A DNA stretch of 64,000 nt, taken from positions 11,572,604 through 11,636,603 of the forward strand of contig NC_065404.1 of NCBI RefSeq assembly GCF_024362695.1, in the 5' to 3' direction. Shown in pieces: positions 1 through 11,595 of the stretch (positions are counted from its first letter, which is position 1; each line of letters starts with the position of its first letter). This DNA comes from Pectinophora gossypiella. Taxonomy: Eukaryota; Arthropoda; Insecta; Lepidoptera; Gelechiidae. Position numbers and translations under genes: made by a program. Below the pieces are notes generated by a model. That model was not told the DNA's origin. It saw only the letters and a program-made list of their open reading frames with translations, and ran no database searches.

Positions 1-1025
1 CTGAGATCAACCCGCTACTACCTAAAAAAAATTGTACAAAATTTTCCTGTATCTTGCAGAAATTGCGGCATGAGCAATAAGGTCGCCTGTTGCGCCTTTC
101 TGTAAGTATCTGTTGTCGCTATTTCTGTATCTTATGTCCATTGTGCTCAATAAGGTATTTTATCTATCTGTTTTATATCTATCTCGCATTTCACCCGTAG
201 GTACCTGAAGGTATCCTCACAATCCGCACGAAACGTTACGTTCCTTATAGAAAAGGCTAAGGATATGGATTGATAGGACACATAGGATACATATTACTTA
301 CAAATTATTAGGTAGGTACATTCGGGCTAATCTCGAAAACCATTGAATGGATTGAGTGGAATTGAAATTATACGTAAGTACTTACATTTCTTTAAAAAGA
401 AAATAAGGTGAAATCTGTACCCAGTCCACGTCACGTAGAGTCGCGTGGTTTTGTTTTTTTTTTTTACATTAACATACCTAAACGCTTTTAATACGGCATC
501 ATCTAAACGCGGCTTTAACTGTAGGTATTGCTTTTTACAGCAGGTTGTTTTCTGTAGTGTGACAGTCAGAGAAAAGATTAAAGTTTATTTATAATTAGTG
601 ATTTATAGATAATCCGTCACTATACATTTCTTTTTTTTTTACTTTTATTAATACAAGTTCGACACTCTCCTGTGCAGGGACCCTAAGAACCCCTGGATAG
701 AGTCATGAAAATTAAACAGACTCCCTTGCTTTTGCGTTAATTAATTTGTTAATATTAGCAATGAAACTCAATACCTATCTACTCGATTCATAATAATACT
801 TTTAATTACTTACACGTAAAATTGTCTGCATAATCGTAGGTAAGTAGTTACTTATCACTTTTAGAAGTTCCCTTCCTGTATTCAGTAGAGCATTCAAAAA
901 GCTCTCTCGTAAATAACGTTAAGGTAATGTTTGACGATATTTAAATCAAATAAAAACTTGCCAGAAGTAAAAAATATATGTACTTATTAAGTAAAGGATA
1001 ATAAAAGAATTTTTTTGGTACTTAC
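1..1025. other. AT-rich non-coding DNA, no gene seen
   Basis: No open frame of note on either strand and no repeat family that recurs elsewhere in the window. If the minus-strand first exon proposed just to the right is real, this stretch is the start of its first intron. Confidence 0.5.
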
Positions 1026-1370
1026 AGGATCACCATCTCCGAAAAAATGCAATAACACAGTCACAATATTGTCCCTTATTATTAAAAGTTCACTATTCAC
1101 AGCACTTAAAATGGTTCAGGCTTTTTATTATAAATTGTTTATCGCGAATGTATAGTGAAGCGCGTAACACGTATACAGTTCGACAGCTTATAGCGTACTA
1201 AGTTGAACAACAAAAATAAACATGGGGATGATTGCCCCCACCACAAAATGTGATGGGATACCACTCCCGACCAATCAAATCGCTCCGATCCACTAAGCGC
1301 CGCCTTTCAACCAATAGGAACCCAGAACCAACTCGCCAATGGGTGTTTTGTAAGTGACATTTTTGTTTTT
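1026..1370 (-). promoter_or_regulatory. Candidate promoter and 5' exon of a minus-strand gene leaving the window
   Basis: Three CCAAT pentamers (plus-strand 1270-1275, 1310-1315 and 1336-1341) lie within 70 bases in GC-richer sequence, which suits a core promoter. Reading leftward on the minus strand there is a possible untranslated leader, then ATG at 1036-1034 followed by GTG ATC CT and a perfect donor GTAAGT beginning at 1025. This would be a first exon carrying only three full codons and part of a fourth, with the rest of the gene beyond position 1. Seen: the CCAAT boxes, the ATG and the donor. Inferred: that they belong to one transcript. No downstream exon is visible, so the gene cannot be named. 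Confidence 0.33.
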
Positions 1371-1647
1371 TCAGGGAAAATACGTTGGGAAATTCAGTGA
1401 TGCATCGTTTTTGATTATTCGCGTATATTCGAAGTAACGTATTTAGGTCGGGTAATTAAAAAGTACTTGCGTGCTTGTGACAATGTAGAGATAATATTGG
1501 TGTAAGTATTTTAATTTCATGTAGTAGGTATGTGGAATGATAGGATATTCAGAATTTAGTAGATACCTACCTATTGCTTGCATAAGTTATTTTATTAATA
1601 TATCAAAATAATAAATATACCTGCTAGAATATGTTAATATCATTATA

Positions 1648-2809
1648 GGGTAAGGTGGTGCAGGAGTGCGCACTTAAAGTTCAATTAGTTCTAAAAATAA
1701 AACAAAAGCAATTAGGAAAATCAACTCTATTAAATATTATACAGTAACTAATAGACTATTATTTGGAATATATTATTTTCATCTATAATAATTATCTTTG
1801 GACGTATTTCAATTAAATCACAAAATGAGATTTGCGCACTCTTACACTCAGGTGTGTGTAAGAGTGCGCTATGAGACGGATAAGAGTGCGCAGTTTATTT
1901 GTCCACGCAAAAGGCACATATGTAAGCTCCTACGCCTGTATACGCTGTACATTTTTCATGCCACCAGTTTTTGCATCCGGAGCACTCAATCTAGTCTTCA
2001 TCAATAGGTTTTTTTTATATATTACGTCGCACCCTCCACATTTCCACTTTTTTATTTTGGAAGCATTCTTAGGCTTTTTAGGCGTCTTAAAATCTAATCG
2101 AGGCTTTTTGGTTTTTTGTTCTACTTCTATCGGAAATGTAAGATCATATCTTCCTGATTTGATTGCAATTAAAGTTCTGAGCAACCTCTTTCTTAAAGTA
2201 GATACCGCAATTCCAAGAGATTTAGCAACCGATCTCTTACTTCACCTCCATTGACGCATTTACGAGCTTCTTCTTTCTAATAACGAAAGTGGACAATTTT
2301 GTCGGTCAGTTTTCCTTTATCTTCTGGTAATGCTGCAAGTCAATAAAAATTGCATAAAAATTAGAAATCACTAAAATATCCACCGTAGTGTAAGAGTACG
2401 CACGCGCCATCTTACACACCCTCGTAGTGCGCACTCTTACATTTTTTCTCAAATCGCAGTAATGACTTTACTAGCACCATCTCTGCGCAGCGATTATAAT
2501 TATTTCTTTCGAGCGGCAAGTTGACAGGTTAGGTTGTTTAATAATTGTAATCAAATACTTGTAGTGGGTTGTTTTTTGAAACAATCACACATTGAAATAG
2601 TTGATATTTAACATAAAAAGCATTAAAAAACTTCGGGCTTACCTGAGAGACACAGTTTTCACTCAATCGCGATTATTTTTGGGGAGTGTAAACCGGCATA
2701 GTAGGTGTTCAAAACATGATTGAAATTAGCAGCAAATATCTTTCAGTTTTTGCACAGAGCCATATGCGCACTCTTATCGCCTGCGCACTCTTGCACCACC
2801 TTACCCTAA
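1648..2809 (-). mobile_element. Decayed pogo-like DNA transposon with subterminal repeats
   Basis: Both ends read GGGTAAGGTGGTGCA inward, an inverted repeat of about 24 bases with one mismatch, and the element is flanked by TA, the target duplication of the Tc1/mariner/pogo superfamily. Inside, copies of AGAGTGCGC recur close to both ends in both orientations, as transposase-binding subterminal repeats do. A broken minus-strand coding remnant lies at about 2320-1930 (next entry). At 1.16 kb it is shorter than an autonomous pogo element, so most of the DDE catalytic region has been deleted. Confidence 0.75.
1930..2320 (-). pseudogene. Pogo-type transposase remnant: helix-turn-helix plus Cys-rich tail
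   Basis: The minus-strand frame contains SVAKSLGIAVSTLRKRL, which fits the recognition helix of the Psq/pogo helix-turn-helix DNA-binding domain (compare the family pattern of A-A-K-x-x-G-I-P-x-S-T-L). It then runs into a Lys-rich segment with a CxxC pair (KCGGC), a layout seen in the zinc-finger-like tails of insect pogo/Tigger transposases. In-frame stops and a likely one-base shift near 2245 interrupt it, and the DDE catalytic core that should lie between the two parts is absent. It therefore looks like a deletion derivative that could be moved only by a transposase supplied elsewhere. Confidence 0.55.
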
Positions 2810-2814
2810 ATTCG

Positions 2815-3830
2815 GGTAGAGCCAAAAAAGAAGAGCGATACCTATCTATCGGTTACTTAACACATTCGGAAACTTTATGCTAATCCTTGGGATATATTAA
2901 TTGTTATAGTTACTTATAATAATTATAAAGGTCAACGTCCATGTCATCTAAAAAGCCTTAGGATATTAATTTATTACCCTATCGATCGAAGGACCCGCAT
3001 TTACCTATACCTTAACTGACTGCTAAGGCCACGGCAACGGTTATCATTACGGCATGACTATTTTTCGGAATAGAATTTTATGTTTTATCATTAACATTTT
3101 AAGGGCCTAAACTCGAAATTTTCTAAGACTTTTGCGAGCTTTCTTCATGTAATGGCTAATTCGAAATTCGTATTTGGTATTTTTAAAACAGACGCCAGAG
3201 CGTGTGGTTGTACTTTTCTTTTGTTTAGAAGTAAATGTAACTTTACATAATGTAAAATCAAAAAGCTACTTCATGTTTTGATGGACAATTGTTACGGGCC
3301 ATAGTTGGGACCATAAGTTTATCATATCTCTTAGGACTTCGTATCAACAGCGGCGGATTTGTCTTTACATTAACTTTTGGCTCTGTCCATCCCATTAGGG
3401 ATTGCGGGCGTGTTTATATACTTTTTCTATGTAATTCGTACGTAGGTTCCCACAGGAAGTACATACAGCTGATTGTAAGGACATTATATTATTTATATGA
3501 CGTCGTATGGACGCCACGCATATAGCGAGGGTGAATAATGCGGGCGCATACGTTACTCGTACTATGAGCTGCGTTTGCGCAACCTACGACGCGATAATTC
3601 GCACAGTTCTCATGGAATGGTTTATATGAATGGTTCGGTTTATAGCATGGGATAATTAATTGAGATATTTTTGTATTCACGTAATGTAACAAATACAGAG
3701 AGAGAGAGAGAAAATATCGAAACATTCCTCCGACGGGACTTGAAAAACTATCTAAAACGTACATAAAGGTTTTAATGTACCTACTTCACGAATACTTTTC
3801 ATTATATTCGCATATCAGAAATTCACAGGG
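2815..3830. other. AT-rich spacer with a LINE 3'-end fragment and an AG repeat
   Basis: About 3270-3420 resembles the copy at 59880-60012: both share CTTCGTATCAACA and the block CCATTAG-GGATT followed by GCG(T)G. A short (AG)n tract lies at 3698-3712. No gene is visible. Confidence 0.5.
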
Positions 3831-3834
3831 ATTG

Positions 3835-4252
3835 TAACCTGGAACGTAACTGTGGCAGCAGTAACTTTTTGTACTATTCAAAAGCTGAGGACAGGAGTCC
3901 TATTAAGAACGTCTAGGGTCCTGTGCCGAGGTTTTTCTTGCAGCTTCTTTTCCCCGGCTATAGGTACAGTATACAGGTTGTGAGAAGCTGCAATAGTTTT
4001 AGGAGGATGAGACGTTCGTTATGTAAAAATTGACGATTTAAAGTGTAACTATGTTACCTACTGAATAAAGATATTTTTGAATTTGAATTTATTACGGCTT
4101 TGAAATATACTACTGCATATGGGCGCCATCCCACTCGCGTCAGACAGAGTACTGTGGGGCGGAAGGAAAGAGAAACCATTGACCCATTTTTCCCTAAAAA
4201 GTAGCATGGAGAATGCCACACCGACAAGGGTTTGGCTCTTAAATTAGTGATG
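3835..4252. repeat. Interspersed repeat B, copy 1, split by a LINE 3' end
   Basis: It matches the copy at 30536-30832 over blocks such as GGCAGCAGTAAC, GACAGGAGTCCT, GGCTTTGAAATATAC, GGGCGCCATC and AAGTAGCATGGAGAATG. Here the repeat is interrupted after GAGTCCTATTA by the LINE tail at 3907-4090 and resumes with ATTACGGCTTTG, so the LINE inserted into an older copy. The class of repeat B is unknown to me. Confidence 0.7.
3907..4090 (+). mobile_element. LINE 3' end with TTTGAA tail (copy 1)
   Basis: It shares with 16299-16486 and 29086-29195 the segments GTGCYGAGGTTTTTCTTGCAGC and GGTTGTGAGAAGCTGCA, and ends in AATAAAGATATTTTTGAA followed by a short TTGAAT-type tail. AATAAA near a simple tail is what the 3' ends of many insect non-LTR retrotransposons look like. 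No coding part is left. Confidence 0.7.
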
Positions 4253-4420
4253 AGGCTAGCTTAAATATGATTAAGTATCAATCTCATTTTTGTTGATGAG
4301 GGACTTATGAATTGACGTTATGCGTGTATATCAATACTAATATTGAAACATGCAGTAAGTCGCGATGTAGTTATCAGTTAAATTGTTATACTTAAATTAT
4401 AAACAGCTCGTTTAATTAAC

Positions 4421-4677
4421 TCTTCTTCTGTCGTGTGGGTTGTGAGGTGGATTACCAACCCCATCAACACACCAGTGACACCAGTCAGGGTTACTATTGA
4501 GCCGCCAAAGGCCTCTGACATGACGCATGTAACGACTACTAAACTAACGTCAGTAAGTAGTAACCGGGACCAACGGCTTAACGTGCCTTCCGAAGCACGG
4601 ATCATCTTACTTTCGGGATGTGAACCGGGACTTCCGGATATTGAGCTCAACGCTCAAATCACTGGATCACGGAGGCC
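4421..4677 (-). mobile_element. tRNA-derived SINE, nearly full length (copy 1)
   Basis: Read on the minus strand it begins with the tRNA-like head (GGCCTCCGTGATCC) and ends with the GAAGAAGA tail. It is the reverse complement of the copy at 28494-28790. The open frames on either strand here are accidental. Confidence 0.88.
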
Positions 4678-5209
4678 ATAATTAACTAAAGGAAGTAGTA
4701 ATGCATAGGAGCCAAAACTCAAGAATGAATGATTTAGGTACCATGCTGCTTCTGACAATTACCTACAAATTGTCTTACAAGTACGCGGCGCAAATCAATG
4801 CGATTATATTTGCCTAAGTTCGCCGCCGGGTGCAATAAAAAACTGAAACAGAAGTCAGTTGTAGATGAGAACAAAAGAAGGATTATATTTTATTTAATAG
4901 TAGGAATAAATGACTAAGTAAATTAAACAAGTTGTTACTAAGAACCGCCTCTTTGAATGAAAGATCGGATTATATCGCTCGAAAACATAAACAAAAGATT
5001 TATGACGTTTGACGGCGAAACGATGAAGGGTTTATACAGTTTTTGCAAATGACTATTTTGCCGCACTTTCTTCCTGTATTTCAAATTAGTTATTTTTAAA
5101 GTTGTAAAATTAGAAAAAAAACTAGGGACTATTTTAGTATAGTATCTTTTTTGTTTTTTTTTTGTCGCGACGGCACTGGAGCAGTGTGGTTGCGTATACT
5201 CTATACCAC

Positions 5210-5262
5210 CTCCGGTTGATTGCGGGGAGATCTGTACCCAGGAGTGCGACGTATGTAGAGGT
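5210..5262 (+). mobile_element. RTE-type LINE 3' end fragment
   Basis: CTCCGGTTGATTG is followed by a diverged form of the GTGCCCAGCAGTGGGACGTAT terminus seen more clearly at 32805-32868. It is severely 5' truncated. Confidence 0.6.
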
Positions 5263-5347
5263 AAGTAGATGTGATGTTAATTTTGTAATTTTTGCTATAG
5301 TCAAGTTTATACCAAACTAATGGCGATCCCGGGATTGATGCAAAATC

Positions 5348-5453
5348 AGGGGGATTAAAAAGGCCACATTGTTATTTGACATTTGTTTGCATTGCGCACT
5401 TACTTTTTTAATGCGCAAATTTCAAATTACAAAATTTCTTTTTTAGATGAATT
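5348..5453 (+). repeat. MITE D, diverged copy
   Basis: Shares AAAAAGGCCACAT, CATTTGTTTGCATTGCGCAC and CTTTTTTAGAT with the copy at 8371-8510. It is shorter and its inverted ends are decayed. Confidence 0.6.
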
Positions 5454-5459
5454 GGGTAT

Positions 5460-6478
5460 TTGACAGGGTCAAGGATAAATTATAAAATGCTAATCTAGAA
5501 ATAGAAGCTAGTCTACGATGATCAAAAATCAATGTAATTTTACTTTTCGACGTATTTTCGAATTTTATTTACGGATTAAGTAACAATGAGTAAGACGTTT
5601 GACCGCTTTTGTTGATGACGTCACAGGACAGCATTTCCATACAAACTACAAAGAAAACTTTCGTTTTGACGTTTCGTAAAAAGTATCTCATTTGACTAGG
5701 TTGTTAAGTAGATGTGAGCTTTTATCCCCCCTGGTCAATTTAGGCAACGATTTTTTTCTAAATCTGGGTGTTTTCTACCTAACCAGTGCAACATAGCATG
5801 GAATATATAACCTTCTTCTATTTCGAGGTCAATTTAAAAAAAAAGCTTGTATACATGAAGCGATAGTCAGAGGTGTATAGTATATCAGATTCACTCTCCC
5901 ATTCAAAGTCCCATGTAATAGGGAGTAAACCTACTGGAAATAACGTGATATCAATCAATAACCTATGATCCAAACGTGAATTCAAACTCAAATTGCCGAA
6001 TTCAGTGGTTTAAAGTCGAACATTTCGAACCCAGTTTAAAATAGTTTGTGGTGTATACCGATGAAAAGTAACGCTAGCATAAGACTGGGACTAAGGAACC
6101 GTAGGATCCTGTTGCTGCTTGTCTGTCACTATTGTTTGTACACAACATCATTATCTCTATAATCCTACAGCGGGACTTTAATCCGCCCATTGTCTCGGTA
6201 GTCATAAAACAAAAAATGTCCCAAAATGGTAACAGTGTCATAAAACCAATTCAGCATTCAAAATTTTTAAGGAAACTCCCAGAAGCTGACTTTCTTTATT
6301 TTTTTTAATAAAATAGGCTTAACAAAGTCTGTCGGTAAACTTGTAGAAGATTTAGGTTTGAACGACCGTTTTTTTTTCTGTTTCGGTGTGCATAGTAATG
6401 CTGTGAAGTTCCGACGGCCGCGGTATTCGTTAGTTTATCAATGGTATTGCACATTACAATTGTAAAGTACTTTCTTAC
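5460..6478. other. Non-coding spacer, nothing recognised
   Basis: AT-rich, with no substantial open frame. One TGACGTCA palindrome lies at 5616-5623. Confidence 0.5.
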
Positions 6479-6479
6479 T

Positions 6480-6521
6480 TTGACGAAGCTTTGATCAACA
6501 AGTTGATCAAAGCTTCGTCAA
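6480..6521. repeat. Perfect palindrome, 20-base arms
   Basis: The arms TTGACGAAGCTTTGATCAAC (6480-6499) and its exact reverse complement (6502-6521) are separated by AA. The sequence could fold into a strong hairpin. There is no T run after it and no second copy in the window. Confidence 0.9.
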
Positions 6522-6609
6522 TTAAGTATAGATATTAACTTACTACTGCAGAGTGCAGTGACCGGGTAAAACATTACTTTGAAAGTTAATGTTTTTACCG
6601 CGAAGGACG

Positions 6610-6715
6610 TATCTAATATACGATCCCGACGACCCGATTACTCTAGCCATAGAGGCGACCAATCAGTTCGCGACTCCAAACACTTCAGGACCCCGATACC
6701 GACCCCGCCGGCGTG
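6610..6715 (+). repeat. Retroposon A, 5' portion only
   Basis: Matches, in reverse complement, the far end of the copy at 22637-22967 (CGATCCCGACGACCCGATTAC, and CCGCCGGCGTGGTCGACG). Directly after it sits GGTCCCGGTTACTATTTACTG, a piece of the tRNA-type SINE, so two repeats abut. Confidence 0.65.
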
Positions 6716-6769
6716 GTCGACGGTCGGATGCCGTAAGCCGATGGTCCCGGTTACTATTTACTGATGTAC

Positions 6770-8365
6770 TTAAGTAGTGTGAATTTACAAAACCTGTCTA
6801 AATATAAAGCAATAAACCTAATAAGTAGGTAGGAAATTAGTTCAACAACAAAGTTACCATAACCCCTCACGCTTATAAGGGCCTACTCGACAATATTAGC
6901 TGTTGATTGGCAGAGGCTGCTTTCCGCTGGGAGCAATTGTCACCAAATAAATCGCGCTCGTTATGCTCGTCAGACAATTGCGCTCGCGCTACGCTACGGC
7001 GGATGTCGCCAATTCGCGAAATTGCTTCGAGAGGAAGACTGTTTGTTTGGTTGAATTCGATTGGACAAGAGAAAGTGCATGGGAATCAGTTCGTAAAATT
7101 AGGTAAGGACTTGTTAAATTACATGCATGAAGTGACTACATAGCGGGTATATAGGTACCTATAGTTAAGTTAGGTAGGCAAAGCCACAAAGCATTAATAA
7201 GAATTAAAAGTAATTCTATCAGAGATACCTACAGTTATAGTATTAGAATAGAACAGAACAATAACATAATTTAAAATATTTGCAAAAGATCTTCGAAATA
7301 ATTAAAACGTTGTGATGGACGTCCTCAAATGAAAGGGCGTCGCTCAGCAAGTCGGGGCGTGAACCAAGACGCTGGTATTATGTAAACCCTGATAGAAACA
7401 AGACGCTGTAAAATGAGGTCAGTAGGTAATATCAACCAACATCATCTCAAGAATTTAAATCTTTGTCAGATGATTTAAGCAGCGTTCTTGTGAAGCTCTT
7501 AAGGCGCGGGTGCACCGCGTTTTTTTAAATTTCATCATCTCTCTAGCGTTATCCCTAAAGTTTTAAACTATCGCAGTATCCTGCATCGCAATTTAGTATT
7601 TTCGCGATGTTAACACATACCTATAGTGTATCGATGATTTATTTTTTCCCTGTGACGTGTATAGCATTGAACATTCGCACTGAAGATCATCGCCTTTAGG
7701 TATTACACTCGTGTTGTGTTGTGATGTTCATTAACAGAGTGATATATCAGTTGAGATTAAGGCGATCGATTCTGTTCTATATAGGTAACACTACCTACCT
7801 TCATCCATCGTAGACACTTTAGTCGAAGCTAACTAGTTAGAGATGGACTATTTAGCGTCGTGGCCTCAAGGGGTGTTTAACTTTGACAAGTTTCTTGTAC
7901 TTACTACTTACTGACTACTCGGAACTATGGTGACCTAAAATAAGTTTATTGCAGTCTACATGTCCGTACTGTAGAAACTCTAGCTTAAGTTTTCCTTCTC
8001 GCTTAAGTTAGCCTCCTTTAAAGTATAAATAGATTATATATTCATGTAGGAAGAGACTTCGTCGTCTTCAATTAAAACACTCCTATTTAATACCTACGTC
8101 TTTTATTTTGATCAGACCCACGCTACGCACCTTCACAATTCGCCATCTTATATATATATTCTATATAAAATAAAAAGTACAACTTCCGCTTCCTATTTCC
8201 GTCTCTCCCTCTCTCTCATACTTTCTCGCTCCAAGCGTTCCTTTTCATGCATCATACCTTTCCATTCCCACATTCATTAGTGAGAAGCCACGTTCGTTTT
8301 TTTTTCTTAAACGGTCTCTAAGTCATAGAATAAAGAACGCTTTAAATTTCCTCATACTACTGGAG
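6770..8365. other. Non-coding spacer
   Basis: No gene or high-copy repeat is evident. 6900-7100 and 7320-7430 are richer in GC and CpG than their surroundings. A CT-rich run lies near 8200-8230. Confidence 0.45.
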
Positions 8366-8370
8366 ACCAG

Positions 8371-8510
8371 GGGGGTCAAAAAGGCCACATCGAAGCGATT
8401 CATCTAAAAAAGCAATATTGCTATTTTACATTTGTTTGCATTGCGCACTTACTTTTTTTTACATGAGCGAATGTCAAATTGCAATGAGTATTGCTTTTTT
8501 AGATCGCACC
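8371..8510 (+). repeat. MITE D with inverted ends
   Basis: GGGGTCAAAAAGGCCACAT leads into ATCTAAAAAAGCAAT. Near the right end ATTGCTTTTTTAGAT is the reverse complement of that block, so the element is palindromic. A diverged copy lies at 5348-5453 and a scrap at about 29036-29060. Confidence 0.7.
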
Positions 8511-8519
8511 ACGCAGCTT

Positions 8520-10060
8520 CACTTTATGTTTCTGGAAGTGTTTGTCTACCTACTAAATAACAATTAGAGTGACTGAGAATCTTATTCCCTTTGATTACCT
8601 GATTTGAACTAAGATATAGTAATTCCATATCGATAGGTAAGTAGGAGTAACAACCAAAAGGTACCTAACCAAAAAGTTAGTTACTTACACTAAAATAAAG
8701 TTTGACGAAGTACAGATCTGACGAATCCTACCTAAGTAAGGTCATCAAATTCTCCTGTGTACTTCGACCAAGTTCTACTTGAATGAAATATCATATTCCT
8801 ATAGGTATCACGATGTTTTCAAACATCCGCAAATATTCGCAATAGACGTCGGAAATCGTGTGTGAATCTTCGCAGCCGGCGCTTTGATGGCGTGTTGACA
8901 ATGTTGACATCCAGCTAATTCTGCTGTTTGTCTCCCGCCCCTCGAGACAAGAGTTTTACTACAAATAAATGTACCTATAATCATATATATCTGTGATGCA
9001 AATATCGTGTGATATGACAAGGAGGCAAAATAATCGGCAGGGCAAAATTACATAAGTATCAACATCAAGTGGGGACATTATTTGTACCATGTACTTACCC
9101 ATAAAGTAAATATACTTAGGTACTTTACTTATTCTGGATGCTCGAAAAGAGAAGTTTGTACTGAACGAATAATAACCATTTTAGTGAAGAAAACGGAGCT
9201 AGCAGGATTCGCTAAGTTCAAATGTACTCTACACACAGAGGCGATAATCCGAGAGCTGCAGGCCAAGGAGCCGAGTTTGTAATTAGTGTGTAGGTATTAC
9301 AAGCTGGAACAGTACAAAAATGCATTTTTCGGGGCGTTTCTGGCACCGTTTCTATGTGCTACAATACAAGCTTAAACCAATATCGATGTTTTAATTGATA
9401 GTTTGAAATCAGCGCATATCGTCCACGTTTCACGAACAGGTGACGATCTGTCGGTGACAACGCAGATAATTCGATATCAGTTCCACTACGATCTCCATAC
9501 CTATCTCCATTGTACCCCGTTCACCCTTCACAAGCCTTCCACACAAGCGGCCCTCAAACAAAGGATCAAATTAAACAAATCCACAGACGATCGCGTTCCG
9601 ACGAACATGAAAGCGAGTAAATCAAACAACTATTTTGTGACTCTATACAAATAGCCCGCCCCCGCGTGTGCCAACTGTCGCACAACAAATACGTTTATGA
9701 TTGACCTCAGATTCCTAACGTACCCAACTGTAACTAATACGAATGCGAAATGCGCAATCCAATCGTTTGACAATACATTTCAGCTTTGCCGGGTGCGAGT
9801 TATAAATTCATATTTTGCAGAGTTTTAATTGACTCTATTCTTTTGGTTTAATAAATGAGAATGTATTCTATATCTTGTAAATATATGGCCATTTTACTAA
9901 ATATATTTTTTCTACTCCTCTACTTTAATCTGGCATTTAAATAACCAAAAAGTCTAATATAAGTACATACATAATTAAACTCTTTGAAAAAGTGTACGCT
10001 CTATGGCCTATAAAAGCATTGTTTACAAAGTGTAACTGTACTATAATGTCGCCAAAAAAG
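8520..10060. other. Non-coding spacer
   Basis: Several short open frames (the longest is 83 codons, at 9403-9654) have no recognisable domain, no splice context that fits, and no neighbours. I treat them as chance. Confidence 0.45.
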
Positions 10061-10251
10061 CATTGTTGTTGTTTTTTTTTTTTTTTTGACCTGGAAACTG
10101 GCACCTTTACTTTGTTTGGTGCCATAGATATACTATAAAAAAAAAGTATACATTTGCCGCCATTTTCCCGCCCGTTGGAAAATAATTTTTATAAATAAAA
10201 TTTTTCTTTGTATAATTTTTGTTTCATTTAAAATTACGTCGTCGTAGAAAA

Positions 10252-10390
10252 AGTATTGTATGCAACGTTGTATAACTAGGTCAAAAAATGCTCGTGGCGT
10301 CTCTTATTGCGATGTTCGCCAAGGCTCACATCGCAACTCACGCCACTCGCATTTTTTGACCCTTCTTATACAACTGTTGCATAAAATACT
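10252..10390. repeat. Large near-perfect palindrome
   Basis: Two arms of about 60 bases are inverted: AGTATT-GTATGCAAC, GTTGTATAA, GTCAAAAAATGC, GTGGCGT and TTGCGATGT on the left all recur reversed on the right. The loop is only 12 bases (10316-10327). It could be a MITE of an unnamed family or a cruciform-forming site. No target duplication is clear. Confidence 0.8.
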
Positions 10391-10399
10391 ATAAAAACT

Positions 10400-11335
10400 C
10401 TAGTTTACTTACCTTTTATAAATAAAAAACAAGTTATTTTTTCTTAATTTTATAAGGCTATCGTTACATGTGTTATGGCATTTAAGGCAGTACGTGTAAT
10501 AATATATTAAAGAGTGTTTTTTTTTACAAAATGTAAATTATTACCATTAATCAAATTATTTAGGTACAAAATATTGCAATATTTTTTTTAATATGAAATT
10601 CCAAGTTAATGTTATTTTTTGAGATATATTTTAATTTATTTGATATGGGTTTTAATTTATAGTTAAATGATTGAATAGGAATCTTTATAAAAAAGCTGGC
10701 ATATTGCGCGGGAAGCTTTTTGTTGTTGTATACTTTTTAAAATATTAAAAAGAAATAATGGTTTATGAATTTTCTATGTAAACTGATAACTATAGGCCTC
10801 AAGTTTAGAAAGTGAGTGAATGTTTATAAATGATTTATATTCTTTTTGGTTTATATTGTAGAGCAGAGTTTTAAGAGTTTTATTATTAGGTACCTACAGA
10901 TACAATTAGTATTATTATCATTAAATTAGTATCATTCAAAGTTAGAAAGAAAAAAAAATACAAGTATTAGGCGTTTTATTATCTTATAATACGAAACCCA
11001 GTTCACAGAAAAGTAGCTACAGATTTTCCTTGAGTTCTACGCGCAGATAGCAGCTCAGTGACGGTGAGTAATACAGTTTTTTACCTTGATCTACCTAGTC
11101 AGTGATATTTTTTCACACATCAAAGCGACAAGGTGTCATTGGTATTGTTGTGAAAGGTTGTTCGCGCCAATTTATCGCCACCCGTTATCGCGCATGCGGG
11201 TGCGGCGCAGTCATGGCGACGCGTGGTGCCGCTTTTTAAAATGCAGCACGCGACTATTACTACCGTTTCTTGATAATACTAAAGTAGTTTTAGATACTTA
11301 CTTATGTTAGTATTATAATTATATTTAGTTTCAGT
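10400..11335. other. AT-rich spacer
   Basis: No gene is evident. 11036-11065 holds GCAGCTCAGTGACG followed by a good donor GTGAGT, a possible untranslated exon with nothing else to support it. Confidence 0.4.
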
Positions 11336-11340
11336 GTTTG

Positions 11341-11595
11341 TGCGTTAGGCTCACGATCCGGAGGTCCCGGGTTCGAATCCCGGTGGGGAAATATCACAAA
11401 AAATACTTTGTGATCCCTAGTTTGGTTATGACATTACAGGCTGATCACCTGATTGCCCAAAAGTAAGATGATCCGCGCTTCGGAAGGCACGTTAAGCCGT
11501 TACATGAGTCATGTCAGGGGATTTTGGCGGCTCAATAGTAACCCTGACACCAGGGTTGATGAGGATCCACCTCTTAACCCACACGAGAGAAGAAG
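11341..11595 (+). mobile_element. tRNA-derived SINE, 5' truncated (copy 2)
   Basis: Starts within the tRNA head (GGCTCACGATCCGG, then B-box GGTTCGAATCC). It continues through CTTTGTGATCCCTAGTTTGG and GGAAGGCACGTTAAGCCG and ends in AGAGAAGAAG. The block GGTCCCGGTTACTACTTACTG present in copy 4 is deleted. Confidence 0.88.

Noticed and set aside
4378..4681. Open frames on both strands over 82-90 codons
   Set aside because: They lie inside a tRNA-derived SINE and recur wherever that SINE occurs.
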